From the NCBI GenBank assembly GCA_963576725.1, contig OY755239.1, positions 56,701,453-56,765,452 on the forward strand: a DNA stretch of 64,000 nucleotides, given 5' to 3'. Every line of letters starts with the position of its first letter. The stretch's first letter is position 1. This document shows, one piece after another, positions 19,660-29,443 of the stretch. This DNA is from Azorinus chamasolen (Eukaryota > Mollusca > Bivalvia > Cardiida > Solecurtidae). A program made the position numbers and the translations under genes. The notes below the pieces were generated by a model. It did no database searches. It saw only the letters and a program-made list of their open reading frames with translations, and was not told the DNA's origin.

Positions 19660-20252
19660 TGCGCAGTGAAGGATTCTAGAGGATTATAGACAGACAAAAA
19701 TGTCAAAGACAAAAAACACGAAAAGATAAATTAACCCAACAGACATTTGGCAGTCTGAAAAATGATTACTGAAATTTGACAGATATACCTAGTTATGCAT
19801 CATTATTTTGTAAGAGTATTCCTGATACCTTTTCTACAACGAAAAAAGGGGGGAATTAGTTGAAAACACACACAAAAACTATTACCGTTATCTGATATGA
19901 ATACACACTGAAAATGCATTACAATAATGATCTTGAAAAAAAAATACAATACAGATTATATATCTTAAATCTTTAGAATGTTGAAAAGATAGTGTCCGTG
20001 GAAATGTTTGTAACTTTAGATAACTCCTTTATTTCATAATCAGAATGATAATGTCAATCAGTTTGGATTCTGATAACACACGGAGTTACTCGACACCCCA
20101 TGTACACGGGTGTGATATTATGCACTCTGCTCTAAACAATCTCTTGTCTTTTAAGCCAACCCTTATATAGCCGCTTTGTATAAAAATAGTGTCTACTTGA
20201 CGATTCTAAATCACAACAGTCATATATTGTTTGGCGCAGAGATATATTCAAA
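19660..20252. other. mostly unique gap
   Basis: A T5 scrap (CAGTTTGGATTCTGATAACA) lies near 20057. Nothing else recognised. Confidence 0.4.
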
Positions 20253-20461
20253 TACAGTAAAACCCCTCTAATGCGACCACATAAAAGATGTATAATTCTG
20301 GGTGCCAGATGCAGGTGGTAGTTTAATGCAGGACAAAAGTAATGCAGAAAGCTCATAGAGGAGCTTTCTGAATTACTTTTGCCCTGCATTAAGCAACCAC
20401 CTGCTTATAAAGACACCCATCTTTATTCATTAAGTGGTCGAATTAGAGGGGCTCTACTGTA
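20253..20461. mobile_element. P1 TA-flanked MITE
   Basis: TACAGTAAAACCCCTCTAATG and inverse AGAGGGGCTCTACTGTA. The hairpin CAGAAAGCTCATAGAGGAGC and partner sit within GCAGGTGGTAGTTTAATGC and GCATTAAGCAACCACCTGC. Confidence 0.88.
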
Positions 20462-20557
20462 TTTCACTTAGATTTACAAAATAAATCGTCCTATCTGCAC
20501 CTCAGATCTGGTTCTAAACTGTTCACAACAATTATCACAAATTCATTGTCAGTACGA

Positions 20558-20764
20558 TTAACTTTCAACAACTTAAACCGTGTCGTCTGCGAATATCGTT
20601 GTCTGCTTCAAATCTAAACATTTCGTTTTCTTTTTTTCCAAAAATGTATCAGAGTAACAAACAGTTTGGATCCTGATGAGACGCCGAGCTACTCGGCGTC
20701 TCATCTGGATCCAAGCTGTTTGAAAAGGGTATCACAAATTCGCCAGTAGAGTACCGAGGGTTAA
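20558..20764 (-). mobile_element. T5-like TTAA element
   Basis: TTAACTTTCAACAAC to ACCGAGGGTTAA. The hairpin is CAAACAGTTTGGATCCTGATG with inverse CATCTGGATCCAAGCTGTTTG. The apex GCCGAGCTACTCGGC is perfectly paired. Confidence 0.82.
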
Positions 20765-20883
20765 TGGTAAGCGTTGTCAGTCGGACGTTTTAGCACGCAC
20801 ACGCATGAAGATAACATAACATTTCACTATTGTGCCAGCGAGACAAGAAACAACGAAATATTTCAGAAGGATGTTTTAAACTG

Positions 20884-21316
20884 TACAGCAGAACATGTCT
20901 TAAGCGGCCATTCATTTATTGAACATAGACGTGTTAAAAAAGCAGGTGGCTGTTTAATGCAGGGCAAAAAGTAATGCAGAAAGCTCCTATAAGAGCCTGC
21001 ATTAAGCTACTCCCTGCCTTATAGACCCATAATTAGACTTATTTTTGATAGCCGCTTAACCCTTTCCTTTATGTAAGCTTATTTTCACGCATCTGCAAAC
21101 AGAGTAGACCCAGATCAGACGGCTCCTGTAGGAGCCGTCTGATCAGGGTCTGCTCTGTTTACTTATAGTGTAATATCTGATTCTACAACTTCTGCCTGAG
21201 CCAAAAATGCCTGTGTTCATATGCCATTATACGAAATAATCTTGTTAATATACATGACGTCATTATCTCTTACATGAATATGCAACAGGGAAAGGGTTAA
21301 AACAGGTTCTGCTGTA
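20884..21316. mobile_element. P3 element interrupted by T1b
   Basis: TACAGCAGAACATGTCTTAAG starts the host and AACAGGTTCTGCTGTA ends it. The TTAA of the right terminal repeat (CGCTTAAGACAGG in intact copies) is duplicated around a T1b insertion. The hairpin right arm is mostly lost after GCTCCTATAAGAGC. Confidence 0.88.
21056..21300 (+). mobile_element. T1b TTAA MITE nested in P3
   Basis: TTAACCCTTTCCTTTATG to GGGAAAGGGTTAA, with perfect hairpin arms GACCCAGATCAGACGGCTCC / GGAGCCGTCTGATCAGGGTC. The exact TTAA duplication within the host makes this a textbook insertion. Confidence 0.93.
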
Positions 21317-21445
21317 TACTGTTCCATTGGTTGAATTGGCCTTGTGTATTTTCTAAGGCAATTGTTAACATCACAGCAAAAATATGTATTTATTTGAATA
21401 GATATATCTATCCTATTGAAGACACCGATTTAAATTTCATATAAA

Positions 21446-21650
21446 TACAGTACCCCCTAACCGGAATTCAAATAGAGAGAAAAATGATACTTTTTAGGCA
21501 GGTGGCTGCTTAATGAAGGGTGAAAGTCATGCAGAAAGCTCCCAGAGGAGCATGTTTCTGTATGTTTTCATCCTGCATTAAGCTGTCACCTGTCTCCAAG
21601 ACCAATATTTATACTAAATTGAACGTCCGATTCAGAGGGGTTTTACTGTA
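21446..21650. mobile_element. P4 TA-flanked MITE
   Basis: TACAGTACCCCCTAACCGG and AGAGGGGTTTTACTGTA. The hairpin CATGCAGAAAGCTCC has a modified partner. The flank TCTCCAAGACCAATATTTAT is diagnostic for P4. Confidence 0.85.
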
Positions 21651-21756
21651 CTAAAATAAACAAGCAAACGATGCATTGAAACAAGATGTACATGTAAGAC
21701 ACTCGGTTTGGGCAACGTTTCGTATACATGTTTATTATACAGTGTCAAATTATGTT

Positions 21757-21930
21757 TACTCTCTCAATGCCCAAATTGTCGTCTGTACAATTTGTCGACT
21801 GCATTTCTTTTAAATTTTGAAGTTTTAATGTTGTTGTTTTTTAAAGTAAATCATAGCACGACAAAGTTTGGATACTGATGAGTATGTATATAGGTAATCA
21901 CAGCTCCGTCATTAGCAGAGAAAGAGTTAA
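21757..21930 (-). mobile_element. T4-related element, degenerate
   Basis: TTTACTCTCTCAATGCCCAAA and GTCGTCTGTACAA resemble T4 minus ends. It ends AGAAAGAGTTAA. The hairpin is reduced to GTTTGGATACTGATGAG. Confidence 0.5.
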
Positions 21931-22115
21931 CATTTTCCCTGTTCTATTTTTTCCTAATTTCAATACCTACTGAATATTGACGGACAAAACAGTTACATGT
22001 ATAGTGAAAATGGCAGGTGGAACACTGTAGCCAATTTTAGAAAGTAAAGACACATGTTTATCGAATTGCATTAAGAAAAAATAGCAGACCTTTATCAGAC
22101 GGCTCTTCAGTTCTT
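21927..22115 (-). mobile_element. T1a, truncated in the hairpin
   Basis: TTAACATTTTCCCTGTTC through the T1a body to CTTTATCAGACGGCTC, then unrelated sequence. It shares its TTAA with the preceding element. Confidence 0.75.
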
Positions 22116-22233
22116 AAAATAAAAGTTCACTCATTTCTTCACTGGATCCTGATGAGATGCAACATTATGTTGTGTTTCATCTGGGCCCACACTGTTTACA
22201 TGGGTTTCGCCGCTAGCATGCAAAGAGTTAAAT
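22116..22233. mobile_element. T5-like hairpin fragment
   Basis: CACTGGATCCTGATGAGATG pairs with CATCTGGGCCCACACTG around an AACATTATGTT apex. It ends CAAAGAGTTAA. Confidence 0.55.
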
Positions 22234-22419
22234 AATGACAGACTTTTTTAATTCAAATAAGTCCATTATCTAATGTGTGTACATTTGCATTGAAGTGAAG
22301 GCATTTGATTTAAGTGGTGTCAGGTTATTGTGCATAAATATATTTTTTTTATGTACATAGTAAAGGTAATATACCATCAAAATAGGAGACATACATAACA
22401 TTATTTTGTAAACTGAACT

Positions 22420-22499
22420 CTTTTCAAGAATAGCTCTTTTCGAGACGATTATAAAGAGAGTCCAAAACATAGGGTCTGGTGGAGAAATGATGATTTAAA
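22420..22499 (-). mobile_element. H right-arm fragment
   Basis: TTTTCGAGACGATTATAAAGA and GGGTCTGGTGGAGAAATGA match the right half of H. Confidence 0.65.
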
Positions 22500-22692
22500 T
22501 ACAGTATAACCTGTCCTAAGCGGTCGTTCATTCATTGAACATAGGAGTCTTAAAATGCAGGTGGTTGCTTAATACAGGGCAAACGTCATGTATAAAACTC
22601 ATATAGGAGCTTTTTGCATTACTATTGACCTGCATTAAGGCACCACTTCCCTTACAGACTCATTATCATATCACACTTTGATAGCCCCTTAA
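22500..22692. mobile_element. P3 element, right end displaced
   Basis: TACAGTATAACCTGTCCTAAG at the left. The hairpin arm GCAGGTGGTTGCTTAATAC has partner TGCATTAAGGCACCAC. The right terminal repeat stops at CCCCTTAA where a T3 begins. Confidence 0.8.
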
Positions 22693-22910
22693 CCTATTCC
22701 CTCATATTGACTTTTGACGACTCTGTAAAAGTCACTTTGTGAAACAATTGTGATAAATACAGCATTTGCTTTTATAGGAGCAAATGCTCTATTTATCAAT
22801 GGTTTCAAACTACAAAATTCTAAAATGTTCCTTTTCTCTAGTTTATGCTCCTTTTCGGTAGATTTATTCAAAGAGGTTGTATCTAAATAGCCTATGAGGT
22901 AATGGGTTAT
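22689..22910 (+). mobile_element. T3 TTAA MITE nested in P3
   Basis: TTAACCTATTCCCTCATATTG to GGTAATGGGTTAT. The hairpin has arms AGCATTTGCTTTTATAGGAGC and partner. It joins directly to an inverted T3 copy. Confidence 0.85.
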
Positions 22911-23116
22911 TTTTAGAGCTTACCTCTTTGAATAAATCTACCGAAAAGGAGCATTAACTAGAGAAAAGGATTTTGTTTAGAATTGCGTAGTTCTGAAACC
23001 ATTGTGATTAATAGAGCATTTGCTCCTATGGGAGCAAATGCTCTACTTATCACAATGGTTTCAAAAAGTGATTTTTACAGAGGCGTAGAAAGGCATTTTT
23101 ATGGAGGAAGGGGTTA
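22908..23116 (-). mobile_element. T3 TTAA MITE, inverted partner
   Basis: The first 20 bases are lost. The body is AATAAATCTACCGAAAAGG and the right end GGAAGGGGTTAA. The hairpin AGAGCATTTGCTCC / GGAGCAAATGCTCT has apex TATG. Confidence 0.85.
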
Positions 23117-23184
23117 AGCAGCCACATGCTTTTTAAGACTTATGTTCAGTAAATGAATGGTCCCTTAAGGCAGGTTCTACTGTT
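23113..23184. mobile_element. P3 half element
   Basis: Reads from the left-arm TTAA outward, inverted: GCAGCCACATGC, then GGTCCCTTAAGGCAGG and TTCTACTG. It is half of a P3 broken exactly at its hairpin TTAA. Confidence 0.75.
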
Positions 23185-23267
23185 GTATCATTGCCGGTAA
23201 ATGTCAGGTTTGTGACTGGTTTACTGTAATATTGCAAGCTTAAGTGTTTAAAATAAACAATTACATA

Positions 23268-23482
23268 TACAGTAAAACCCCTCTAATGCGACCACTTTAT
23301 TAATAAACAAATATGCCTTTAAAAGCAGGTGGTTGCTTAATGCAGGGCGAAAGTTATGCAGAAAGCTCCTACAGGAGCTTTCTGCATAACTTTCGTCCTG
23401 TATTAAGCAACCACCTGTTTTTAAGACCCATAATTATACATGTACATGTTTTTGGTGGTCGCATTAGTGGGGCGTTACTGTA
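23268..23482. mobile_element. P1 TA-flanked MITE, intact
   Basis: TACAGTAAAACCCCTCTAATG and GTGGGGCGTTACTGTA. The arms GCAGGTGGTTGCTTAATGC / TATTAAGCAACCACCTG continue to apex CTCCTACAGGAG with almost no mismatch. Confidence 0.92.
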
Positions 23483-23483
23483 T

Positions 23484-23508
23484 ACACACACACACACACA
23501 CACACACA
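23484..23508. repeat. (AC)n microsatellite
   Basis: About 12 AC units immediately after the P1 element. Confidence 0.9.
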
Positions 23509-23627
23509 GATACTCGACGATGACATTGAAACGATAATCGAATGATGATAAAAATCAAACATTTCAGACCACATGGATGTTTTACACTCATCAAAGTTAA
23601 GATTCAGAAAACAAACCCACAAGCTGA

Positions 23628-23776
23628 CACTAGGTCGAAAAAGACTATAGTTCTATTTATAATACCTATTACATTAATATAATTAATGTAGTATGTGTTA
23701 TCAATAGAACTATATATAGTCTTTAATTAATGCGACAGGTGTTATAAATAAAACTATAGTCTTTCTCGATCTAGTG
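23628..23776. mobile_element. palindromic element, CACTAGGTCGA ends
   Basis: CACTAGGTCGAAAAAGACTAT and inverse ATAGTCTTTCTCGATCTAGTG are the ends. A third, inverted segment (AGAACTATATATAGTCTTT) lies inside. No T, P or H relationship. Confidence 0.75.
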
Positions 23777-23869
23777 CCAGTGAACATACCATATATATTG
23801 ACCTATACCGATCCTGATCTAGGTAAAACTCGGTAGAAAAAACCCCAGCAAGCACGGATGAACATCTGT

Positions 23870-24060
23870 TTTCTAAATCAATGCACGAGGTATGCCGTAA
23901 TATAGCTCTCTCTTTTCATACAGGTTTCCCGGCAAGAGAAAAACTGTTTTTGATGTTTACACACCATTGAACTGAATCGTCCATCTGGTGCATCTATTTC
24001 GCTAACTATCCTTTCATCAATCTCAACGAACGAAAGGTCGTTCAATATCTGTTTGCCATT
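23870..24060. repeat. dispersed repeat R2, copy 2
   Basis: Shares GATGAACATCTGTTTTC, AGGTATGCCG, CTTTTCATACAGGTTTCCC and CATCTGGTGCATC with 12560-12790, with several small indels. Confidence 0.65.
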
Positions 24061-24136
24061 AATGTTCTAAGTACAAATGACACCAATTTACCGGAGAATG
24101 TACATGTGTACGAGAGTCTGAGACGTGTTGCCCTTT

Positions 24137-24335
24137 ACTTCACAGATACGCCTCGTGACACGTTTGAAAACAGAATAGACTAGATCAGACGGCTCCGGTA
24201 TATTAAACCATTCCTCCATAGGCTATTTTTAGGGTCTGCTCTGTTTGCTGACATAATATCTTAGGTATGATTCTATACTATTTGGCATAGCTATGCATTC
24301 ACTTGTTTTATACAACATTATGAATCATTTATTAC
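24137..24335 (+). mobile_element. T1b with a T3 end in place of one arm
   Basis: GAAAACAGAATAGACTAGATC and AGACGGCTCCGG are the left arm. Then TTAAACCATTCCTCCATAGG and CTATTTTTA, a T3 terminus, interrupts before GGGTCTGCTCTG and the T1b body. Confidence 0.7.
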
Positions 24336-24585
24336 ATAAATACGCTTAAAAAGCCTTTGCAAATAGACCAGACCCAGATCAGACGGCTTATGTAGAAGAG
24401 ATCTGATCGTGGTCTGCTCTGTTTGCTTATGGGATAATATATACAATGTAGATATGAGTCTATTGTTTCTGTCATGGCAAAAACTTTCCATTCCAAGTTT
24501 CCATGTGCTACATGTATTATATAAAAATCTAATCAATATTTATGTCTACAATTCTTACATGAGTATTCAAGGAGTAAAGGGTTAA
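24335..24585 (+). mobile_element. T1b TTAA MITE, left end eroded
   Basis: GACCCAGATCAGACGGC with a diverged partner GAGATCTGATCGTGGTC. The body is AGATATGAGTCTATTG. The right end is GAGTAAAGGGTTAA. Confidence 0.8.
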
Positions 24586-24589
24586 TACA

Positions 24590-24895
24590 AGAGTTTGTGT
24601 AAAAACAGGCGTGTGCTTAACCCATAAGCTATTCTTAGGTCCTACCTCTTTGAATAAATCTACCTAAAAGGAGAATTTACTGGAGAAAATGAAAACTTTA
24701 GAATTATATAGTTTTACCGGAGTCACAAAGGGACTTGTACAGAGTCGTCAAGAGGCGTCAATATGAGGGAATGGGTTAAATTAATGCGGGACAACACTTA
24801 TGAGTAACCTTTGTCCTCCATCAACCTACCATCTGTTTTACAATTCCAGAAGTGTGTCATTTTGAGTGGTCGTGTTACTTTATCATATTATTTAT
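24590..24895. mobile_element. P1 element interrupted by T3
   Basis: The left remnant ends AACAGGCGTGTGCTTAA (GCAGGTGGTTGCTTAA in intact copies). The right remnant is ATTAATGCGGGACAAC through AGTGGTCGTGTTAC. The apex is largely lost. Confidence 0.65.
24617..24779 (-). mobile_element. T3 nested in a P1 hairpin arm, hairpin deleted
   Basis: TTAACCCATAAGCTATTC to GGAATGGGTTAA. The T3 body is present but the central stem is missing, joined at AGTTTTACCGGAGTCAC. Confidence 0.8.
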
Positions 24896-25045
24896 AACAA
24901 ACAGTGCAGACATCGATTAGACAGTTTGATCTGGGACATTCCCTGTTCGCTAAAGACGTTAAAATGAATTATCAGGTAAACGGTCAACATTACAGTACGA
25001 ATATTCCTTTGGAGATATTCCTTCTGAACAGTTGACATGTAGAGA

Positions 25046-25237
25046 CAGAGCTACCGATAAAGGTGCGCGCCAAACTACTTAAATCGTCATTTCTCCACCA
25101 AATCCTATACTGCGACCACTCTTTAGAATCGTCCCTTTGAGACGATTCTTAAGACTGGTCGCAGTATAGGATTTGGTGGATAAAAAAAGGAGTTCTTCTT
25201 GAAATGTTTAGATTTACGCATCTTATCAGGACCTCTG
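25046..25237 (+). mobile_element. H element
   Basis: CAGAGCTACCGATAAAGGTG to CTTATCAGGACCTCTG. The arms contain GCGACCACTCTTTAGAATC, with a matching G/C change (CTGCGACC/GGTCGCAG). TAGAGA flanks both sides, a possible target duplication. Confidence 0.87.
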
Positions 25238-25282
25238 TAGAGAGCTACTAATTACACCAATGCAATGTAATTTAGATTTATT

Positions 25283-25400
25283 TTAACTCTTGCACGCTAA
25301 CGGCAAAACTGTTGGTATCGTTTGGATCCAGACCAGACGCTGCATAGTGCGGAGTCTCATCAGGATCCAAAACGTTTGCCACTTCGATCAATAAATTGCA
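25283..25400 (+). mobile_element. T5 fragment with hairpin
   Basis: TCGTTTGGATCCAGACCAGACG pairs with GGAGTCTCATCAGGATCCAAA. The left end ACTCTTGCACGCTAACGG resembles a T5 start. Confidence 0.6.
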
Positions 25401-25437
25401 AAGAAATGAAATAAAAAGTTTATTTCAGGAAATGACA

Positions 25438-25498
25438 TTGTCTCCAAGACCGATATGTATACTAAATTAAACGTCCAGTTTAGAGAGGTTTTACTGTA
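25438..25498. mobile_element. P4 right-end fragment
   Basis: TCTCCAAGACCGATATGTAT, then CGTCCAGTTTAGAGAGG and TTTTACTGTA. Confidence 0.75.
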
Positions 25499-25577
25499 AT
25501 CGGGGGTAAAGCTGACTCAAACAACATTATGAAACAAAACGATACTGAGTTCAGTAGTTCAGTAGTACACAACAAAT

Positions 25578-25729
25578 AGTAACCCCTAAACCGGACATTC
25601 AAATTAGCCCCAATATCGGCCTGTACGATAGGTGGCAGATTGATGAAGGGTTAAGTCACGCAGAAAGATCCAAAATCAACTTTCTGTATGGCATTCATCC
25701 TGCATTAAGCAGCCGACTGCTGAACCTAT
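25578..25729. mobile_element. P4 left part
   Basis: AGTAACCCCTAAACCGGACA through the hairpin (CACGCAGAAAGATCC, decayed) to GCATTAAGCAGCCGACTGC, where a T1a element takes over. Confidence 0.65.
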
Positions 25730-25973
25730 TCCCTGTTCTATGTTTATTCCGAATTCCAATACCTACTGTAAATTTAAGGACGAAATAGTTATCAATGAAA
25801 TATGGAAGGTGTGGAGCATTTTAGCCATTTTAGAAAGTAAAGAAACAGATCTTTCAAATTCCATTAGCAAACAGAGCAGACCCTGATCAGACGGCTCCTA
25901 TAGGAGCCGTCTGATCTGGGTCTACTCTGTTTGCAAATGCGTGAAAACACGTTTATATGAGGGAAATGGTTAA
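25730..25973 (-). mobile_element. T1a TTAA MITE
   Basis: TGAACCTATTCCCTGTTC to GGGAAATGGTTAA. Perfect inner hairpin GACCCTGATCAGACGGCTCC / GGAGCCGTCTGATCTGGGTC with apex TATA and the A/T mismatch. Confidence 0.92.
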
Positions 25974-26228
25974 CAAATATCTAAAATCTATGGGCGTTTA
26001 CTACAATGGGCGTACACTTAATGTTTAACATACAGAATATATTATATTTTGCATGCTGACCTGGTTAATAGAACTAGATGATTCCTTTGCACTGTAACCG
26101 TCTCCAGCTGCTTCGACCCTGATAAATGCAATCTCATCTTGATTCACCCTGTTTCTACACGCTGATTACACTAAATATTCAGACACCCGGTTCATTCTTT
26201 CCATCTACATGTATGTGTAAAGCTGAAT

Positions 26229-26427
26229 GCAGTAGAACCTGTCCTAAGCGGGCATCCATTTCTTGACCATTGGAACCTCAAAAAGCAGGTGGTTGCTTAA
26301 TGCAGGTAAAAAGTAATGCAGAAAGCTCCTTCCTGCATTACTTTTGACCTGCATTAAGCTACCACCTGCCTTACAGACCCATAATAAGACCTCTTTTTGA
26401 CGACCGCTTAAGACAGGTTCTATTGTA
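26229..26427. mobile_element. P3 MITE with shortened apex
   Basis: CAGTAGAACCTGTCCTAAGC and AAGACAGGTTCTATTGTA. Long arms AATGCAGAAAGCTCC / TCCTGCATTACTTTTGACC lack the inner half of the right arm. GCAGGTGGTTGCTTAATGC and inverse are intact. Confidence 0.87.
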
Positions 26428-26833
26428 GGTCTTTTTTATGTCATTTGGATACCTCTAGATTGGTGAGACATCGTACAAAACAGTGAAGACCCTGATCTAA
26501 CAGTTGAATCTGGATCTGCATACTTTGCCTAAGTTTGTCTATCCGAATATTTGTGGAAATTAGGATAGATTATCAATTATGATACAAAGTATTACGTGAA
26601 AATGTTGTTGATCTACATGGCTGTATATAAGATGAGTACCGATCTATCAGAATCTCTTATTTGTCAGTCAAACCGTATCTTGTTTTTGCTCATAAAATTC
26701 ACAAGCAGTGGTCCAGCCTAACGTGCGTATTATAAGTTAAAAGATTTTCATGAGCTCTTGCCTTCACCGTGTATGCGCCACAAAGAAACGATAAAGACAT
26801 TCCATAACGAAAACGAACTGTAGATAGGTGGCT
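26428..26833. other. gap with weak T6/T7-like and H-like scraps
   Basis: AACAGTGAAGACCCTGATC (26479-26497) and TTGTCAGTCAAACCGTATC (26660-26678) suggest decayed elements. No gene seen. Confidence 0.4.
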
Positions 26834-26866
26834 CCTTAAATATCTTATTTCTCCGCCAAACCCAAT
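26834..26866 (-). mobile_element. H scrap
   Basis: TCTTATTTCTCCGCCAAACCC, a piece of an H arm, sits directly against the next complete H copy. Confidence 0.5.
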
Positions 26867-27060
26867 TAGAGGTCCAGATACAAAGCGTAAATTAAAACAT
26901 TTTCAGAAATAACTCCTTTATTTCTTCACCAAACCCTATGTTGTGACCACTCTTTAGAATCGTCTCAAAGAGACGATTCTAAAGAGCGGTCACAACATGG
27001 GGTTTGGAGGAGAAATGACAATTCTAGTATTTGAGTACGCACCTTCATCTATTGCTCTGT
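26866..27060 (-). mobile_element. H element, near perfect
   Basis: TAGAGGTCCAGATACAAAGCG to CATCTATTGCTCTGT. Arms TTCACCAAACCCTATGTTG and inverse lead to apex GTCTCAAAGAGAC. Confidence 0.9.
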
Positions 27061-27299
27061 ACAAATATAAAACAAAACAATATGTGACTTACATTTCCTA
27101 AACACGCCTCTTATATACAGCTCGGCAATATATCTAAGCTAGACAGTGCAAACCCCTTAGAACATGCTTCAACAAGCTTAATGTGTGTTCACTGGCATTC
27201 ATTACTACGAGCATTACGTCATCACATTGAGATGTTCAGCTTATGTTTTATTGGTTTGTGCATTTGATAAGAACTCTATAATCGATCTCACGATAATGC

Positions 27300-27516
27300 T
27301 TAACCCTTATCGCGCTATCCTCGACCGGACTGGCATTTGCAAACAGCTTAGATCCAGATCAGACGCCGAATAACTCGGCGTCTAATCAGGATCCAAGTTG
27401 TCTGACACTTGGTCAATCGATTCGCAAGACCTTGCTAGGATCAGAAGTAGTCAAGACAGCGCCATATCCAAAATTGAGCCGACATTATTTTTTTCACAGC
27501 GGGATATGGGCGATCC
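27300..27516 (+). mobile_element. T5 TTAA MITE, best copy
   Basis: TTAACCCTTATCGCGC to CACAGCGGGATATGGG. The hairpin CAGCTTAGATCCAGATCAGAC and partner CTAATCAGGATCCAAGTTG have apex GCCGAATAACTCGGC. It carries the cross-family A/T mismatch. Confidence 0.85.
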
Positions 27517-27780
27517 AAGTGAGTGTACGTCTAACATACATCTGAAATATGTATAGAGAGGTTTAATTGATAGTGAATAATTCTAGAGCTTACTCCTGAT
27601 GTTGCAGTTCTTTTACATACCTGCTATAGCTATTATTTTACAGAAACATATGTTGACACTAAACATGTAAAATATGGATTGATTGCGGCATTATGTAAAA
27701 CGATGTGATGAATTATAAATTTATTCGCTATCTAACTTTGACATGCATCTTTCCATATGCTTTCATCAGTTATATTATAA

Positions 27781-27987
27781 ACAGTAAAATCTTGACACTT
27801 CGAAATTTTAATACAGAAGAATTTAAACACGTTTATGCAGGTGGCTACTTAATGTAGGATGGAAGTCATGCCGAAAGCTCATAAAGGAGCTTTCTGCACG
27901 CCTTTCACCCTGCATTAAGCTGAGATATGTTTTAAAGATCGATAATGGTACGCATTTGAGTGTTCGAATAATTGAGATTTCACTGTA
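27781..27987. mobile_element. P4-like MITE, diverged
   Basis: ACAGTAAAATCTTGACACTTC and TTGAGATTTCACTGTA. The hairpin GTCATGCCGAAAGCTC / GGAGCTTTCTGCACGCC has outer arms GCAGGTGGCTACTTAATG / GCATTAAGCTGAGAT. Confidence 0.75.
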
Positions 27988-28074
27988 TGTTTCGACTAGG
28001 TTTACATGAGTTCTATAATAGAGTATGGAACAATCCAAGCCTGTACTCCATAGATACTGATCGTATCGGGGTTT

Positions 28075-28292
28075 TTTTTCAAGCACAGAAGACCCTTACC
28101 AGGGTATGTTCTATTTGATTATGAAGTTACTGTATATAGATCATTATGATTTTACAATTTCTGCCATGGTAACAATTCCGTTGTTCATATACCATTATTA
28201 GATTTCATCTTATTAATATTCATGATGTTCATCTTATTAGTATTCATGATGTTATGATTACTTACATGCATATGCATGGTGTAAATGTTTAA
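28075..28292 (+). mobile_element. T1b with collapsed hairpin and tandem duplication
   Basis: GACCCTTACCAGGGT is all that is left of the stem. The body TTACAATTTCTGCCATGG is T1b. TTCATCTTATTAATATTCAT is repeated directly once. It ends AATGTTTAA. Confidence 0.75.
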
Positions 28293-28470
28293 CCCTTTCA
28301 GTGCGGGAAACGAATCACTATTTGCATTTGGAAACAGTGTAGAGTCCTCTTAGCTGGGTCTGCACTGTTCGTCATGTTGCACTTTTCTTAAACATATTTA
28401 AACAAATTACACTTTTCCCTAAATTGAATTTTGGAATAGTCCATTTTTCGGCTGAAATGATGTGGGGTTG
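28289..28470 (+). mobile_element. T7 element
   Basis: TTAACCCTTTCAGTGCGGGAA at the left. AACAGTGTAGAGTCC and GGGTCTGCACTGTTCG form a reduced hairpin. TTTTGGAATAGTCCATTTTTC marks the right side. It shares a TTAA with the preceding T1b. Confidence 0.75.
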
Positions 28471-28662
28471 TTCAGAGAAAGGCATACAGTACAACCTTTA
28501 GTAGGTACTAAAACCCGGAAGTATACCTACCCTGGTCGATCACTATACATGTAGCTACACCTTTACTGTATACATATCGAAGGACGTCATTTTCCCCCAG
28601 ATCTTCACTTCCACACACCTATGAGGAATGCGATCACAATCCCACAACTAAGTAATATATTA

Positions 28663-28870
28663 TACAGTAAAACCTCTCTAAACGGCCACTAAATTGTGTT
28701 AATTAGTAGGTATATTAGGGCAGATGGTTGCTTAAAACAAGGAGAACGTAAAACAGAACGCTCCCATAGGAGCGTTCTGTTTTACTTTCACCTTGCTTTA
28801 AGCAACCACCTGCATTTAAAACAAAATACCTGATGTAGTTTAGTGACCGTTATAGAGAGGTTTTATTGTA
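28663..28870. mobile_element. P2 TA-flanked MITE
   Basis: TACAGTAAAACCTCTCTAAAC and AGAGAGGTTTTATTGTA. The hairpin AAACAGAACGCTCC / GGAGCGTTCTGTTT has apex CATA. The arms GCAGATGGTTGCTTAAAAC / GCTTTAAGCAACCACCTGC pair well. Confidence 0.9.
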
Positions 28871-29213
28871 CATTGTCTGTGCCTGTAATCATTGTCCATA
28901 CCATTATTGATATAATATGAAATAACATTTTCCGCATTTTATTAAATTACAACATTAATGTACGATTGTACCAGAAACGTATAATTTTACATCTGAATCA
29001 GATTTTCATTTATAATGATTATGATGATAATGCCATAAATACTTTGCAATACTAAAACGCAGGAACAGAGACTGCGAAAATGTGATCTTAATAACACCCT
29101 TTTTCAAAAAAAGCACATGCCATATTTTAAAATGTGACAAATATGATTACATGCTTTACAGGCAAGCCAAAGATGTGACCAGGAAACAACGAGATCCGAA
29201 TCAGCCTTATTTC
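28871..29213. other. unique gap
   Basis: No element or gene recognised. Confidence 0.45.
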
Positions 29214-29443
29214 TTAACTGTTCATATAAACACATTTCCACGCATTTGCAAACAGAATAATCTCAGCTCCTTCAGGAGCTGTCTGCTCAGGATCTGCTCT
29301 GTTTGCTTATGGAATTATATAGATCTCATTCTCTGTCGCAGTGAACACTTGCTTTGTTTATAATGCTTTAAAATAATTTGGCTCATTAATAGTCATGCTA
29401 TTATATTGTTTCTTACACGAATATTAAACAGGAAAAGGGTTAA
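29214..29443 (+). mobile_element. T1b MITE with shortened left arm
   Basis: TTAACTGTTCATATAAACAC to GGAAAAGGGTTAA. The left arm is reduced (AACAGAATAATCTCAGCTCC) while the right keeps GGAGCTGTCTGCTCAGGATC. Confidence 0.82.

Noticed and set aside
25870..25930. GC-rich hairpins resembling bacterial rho-independent terminators
   Set aside because: The stems are internal to TTAA or TA elements in an animal genome, have no adjacent genes and lack terminator U-tracts.
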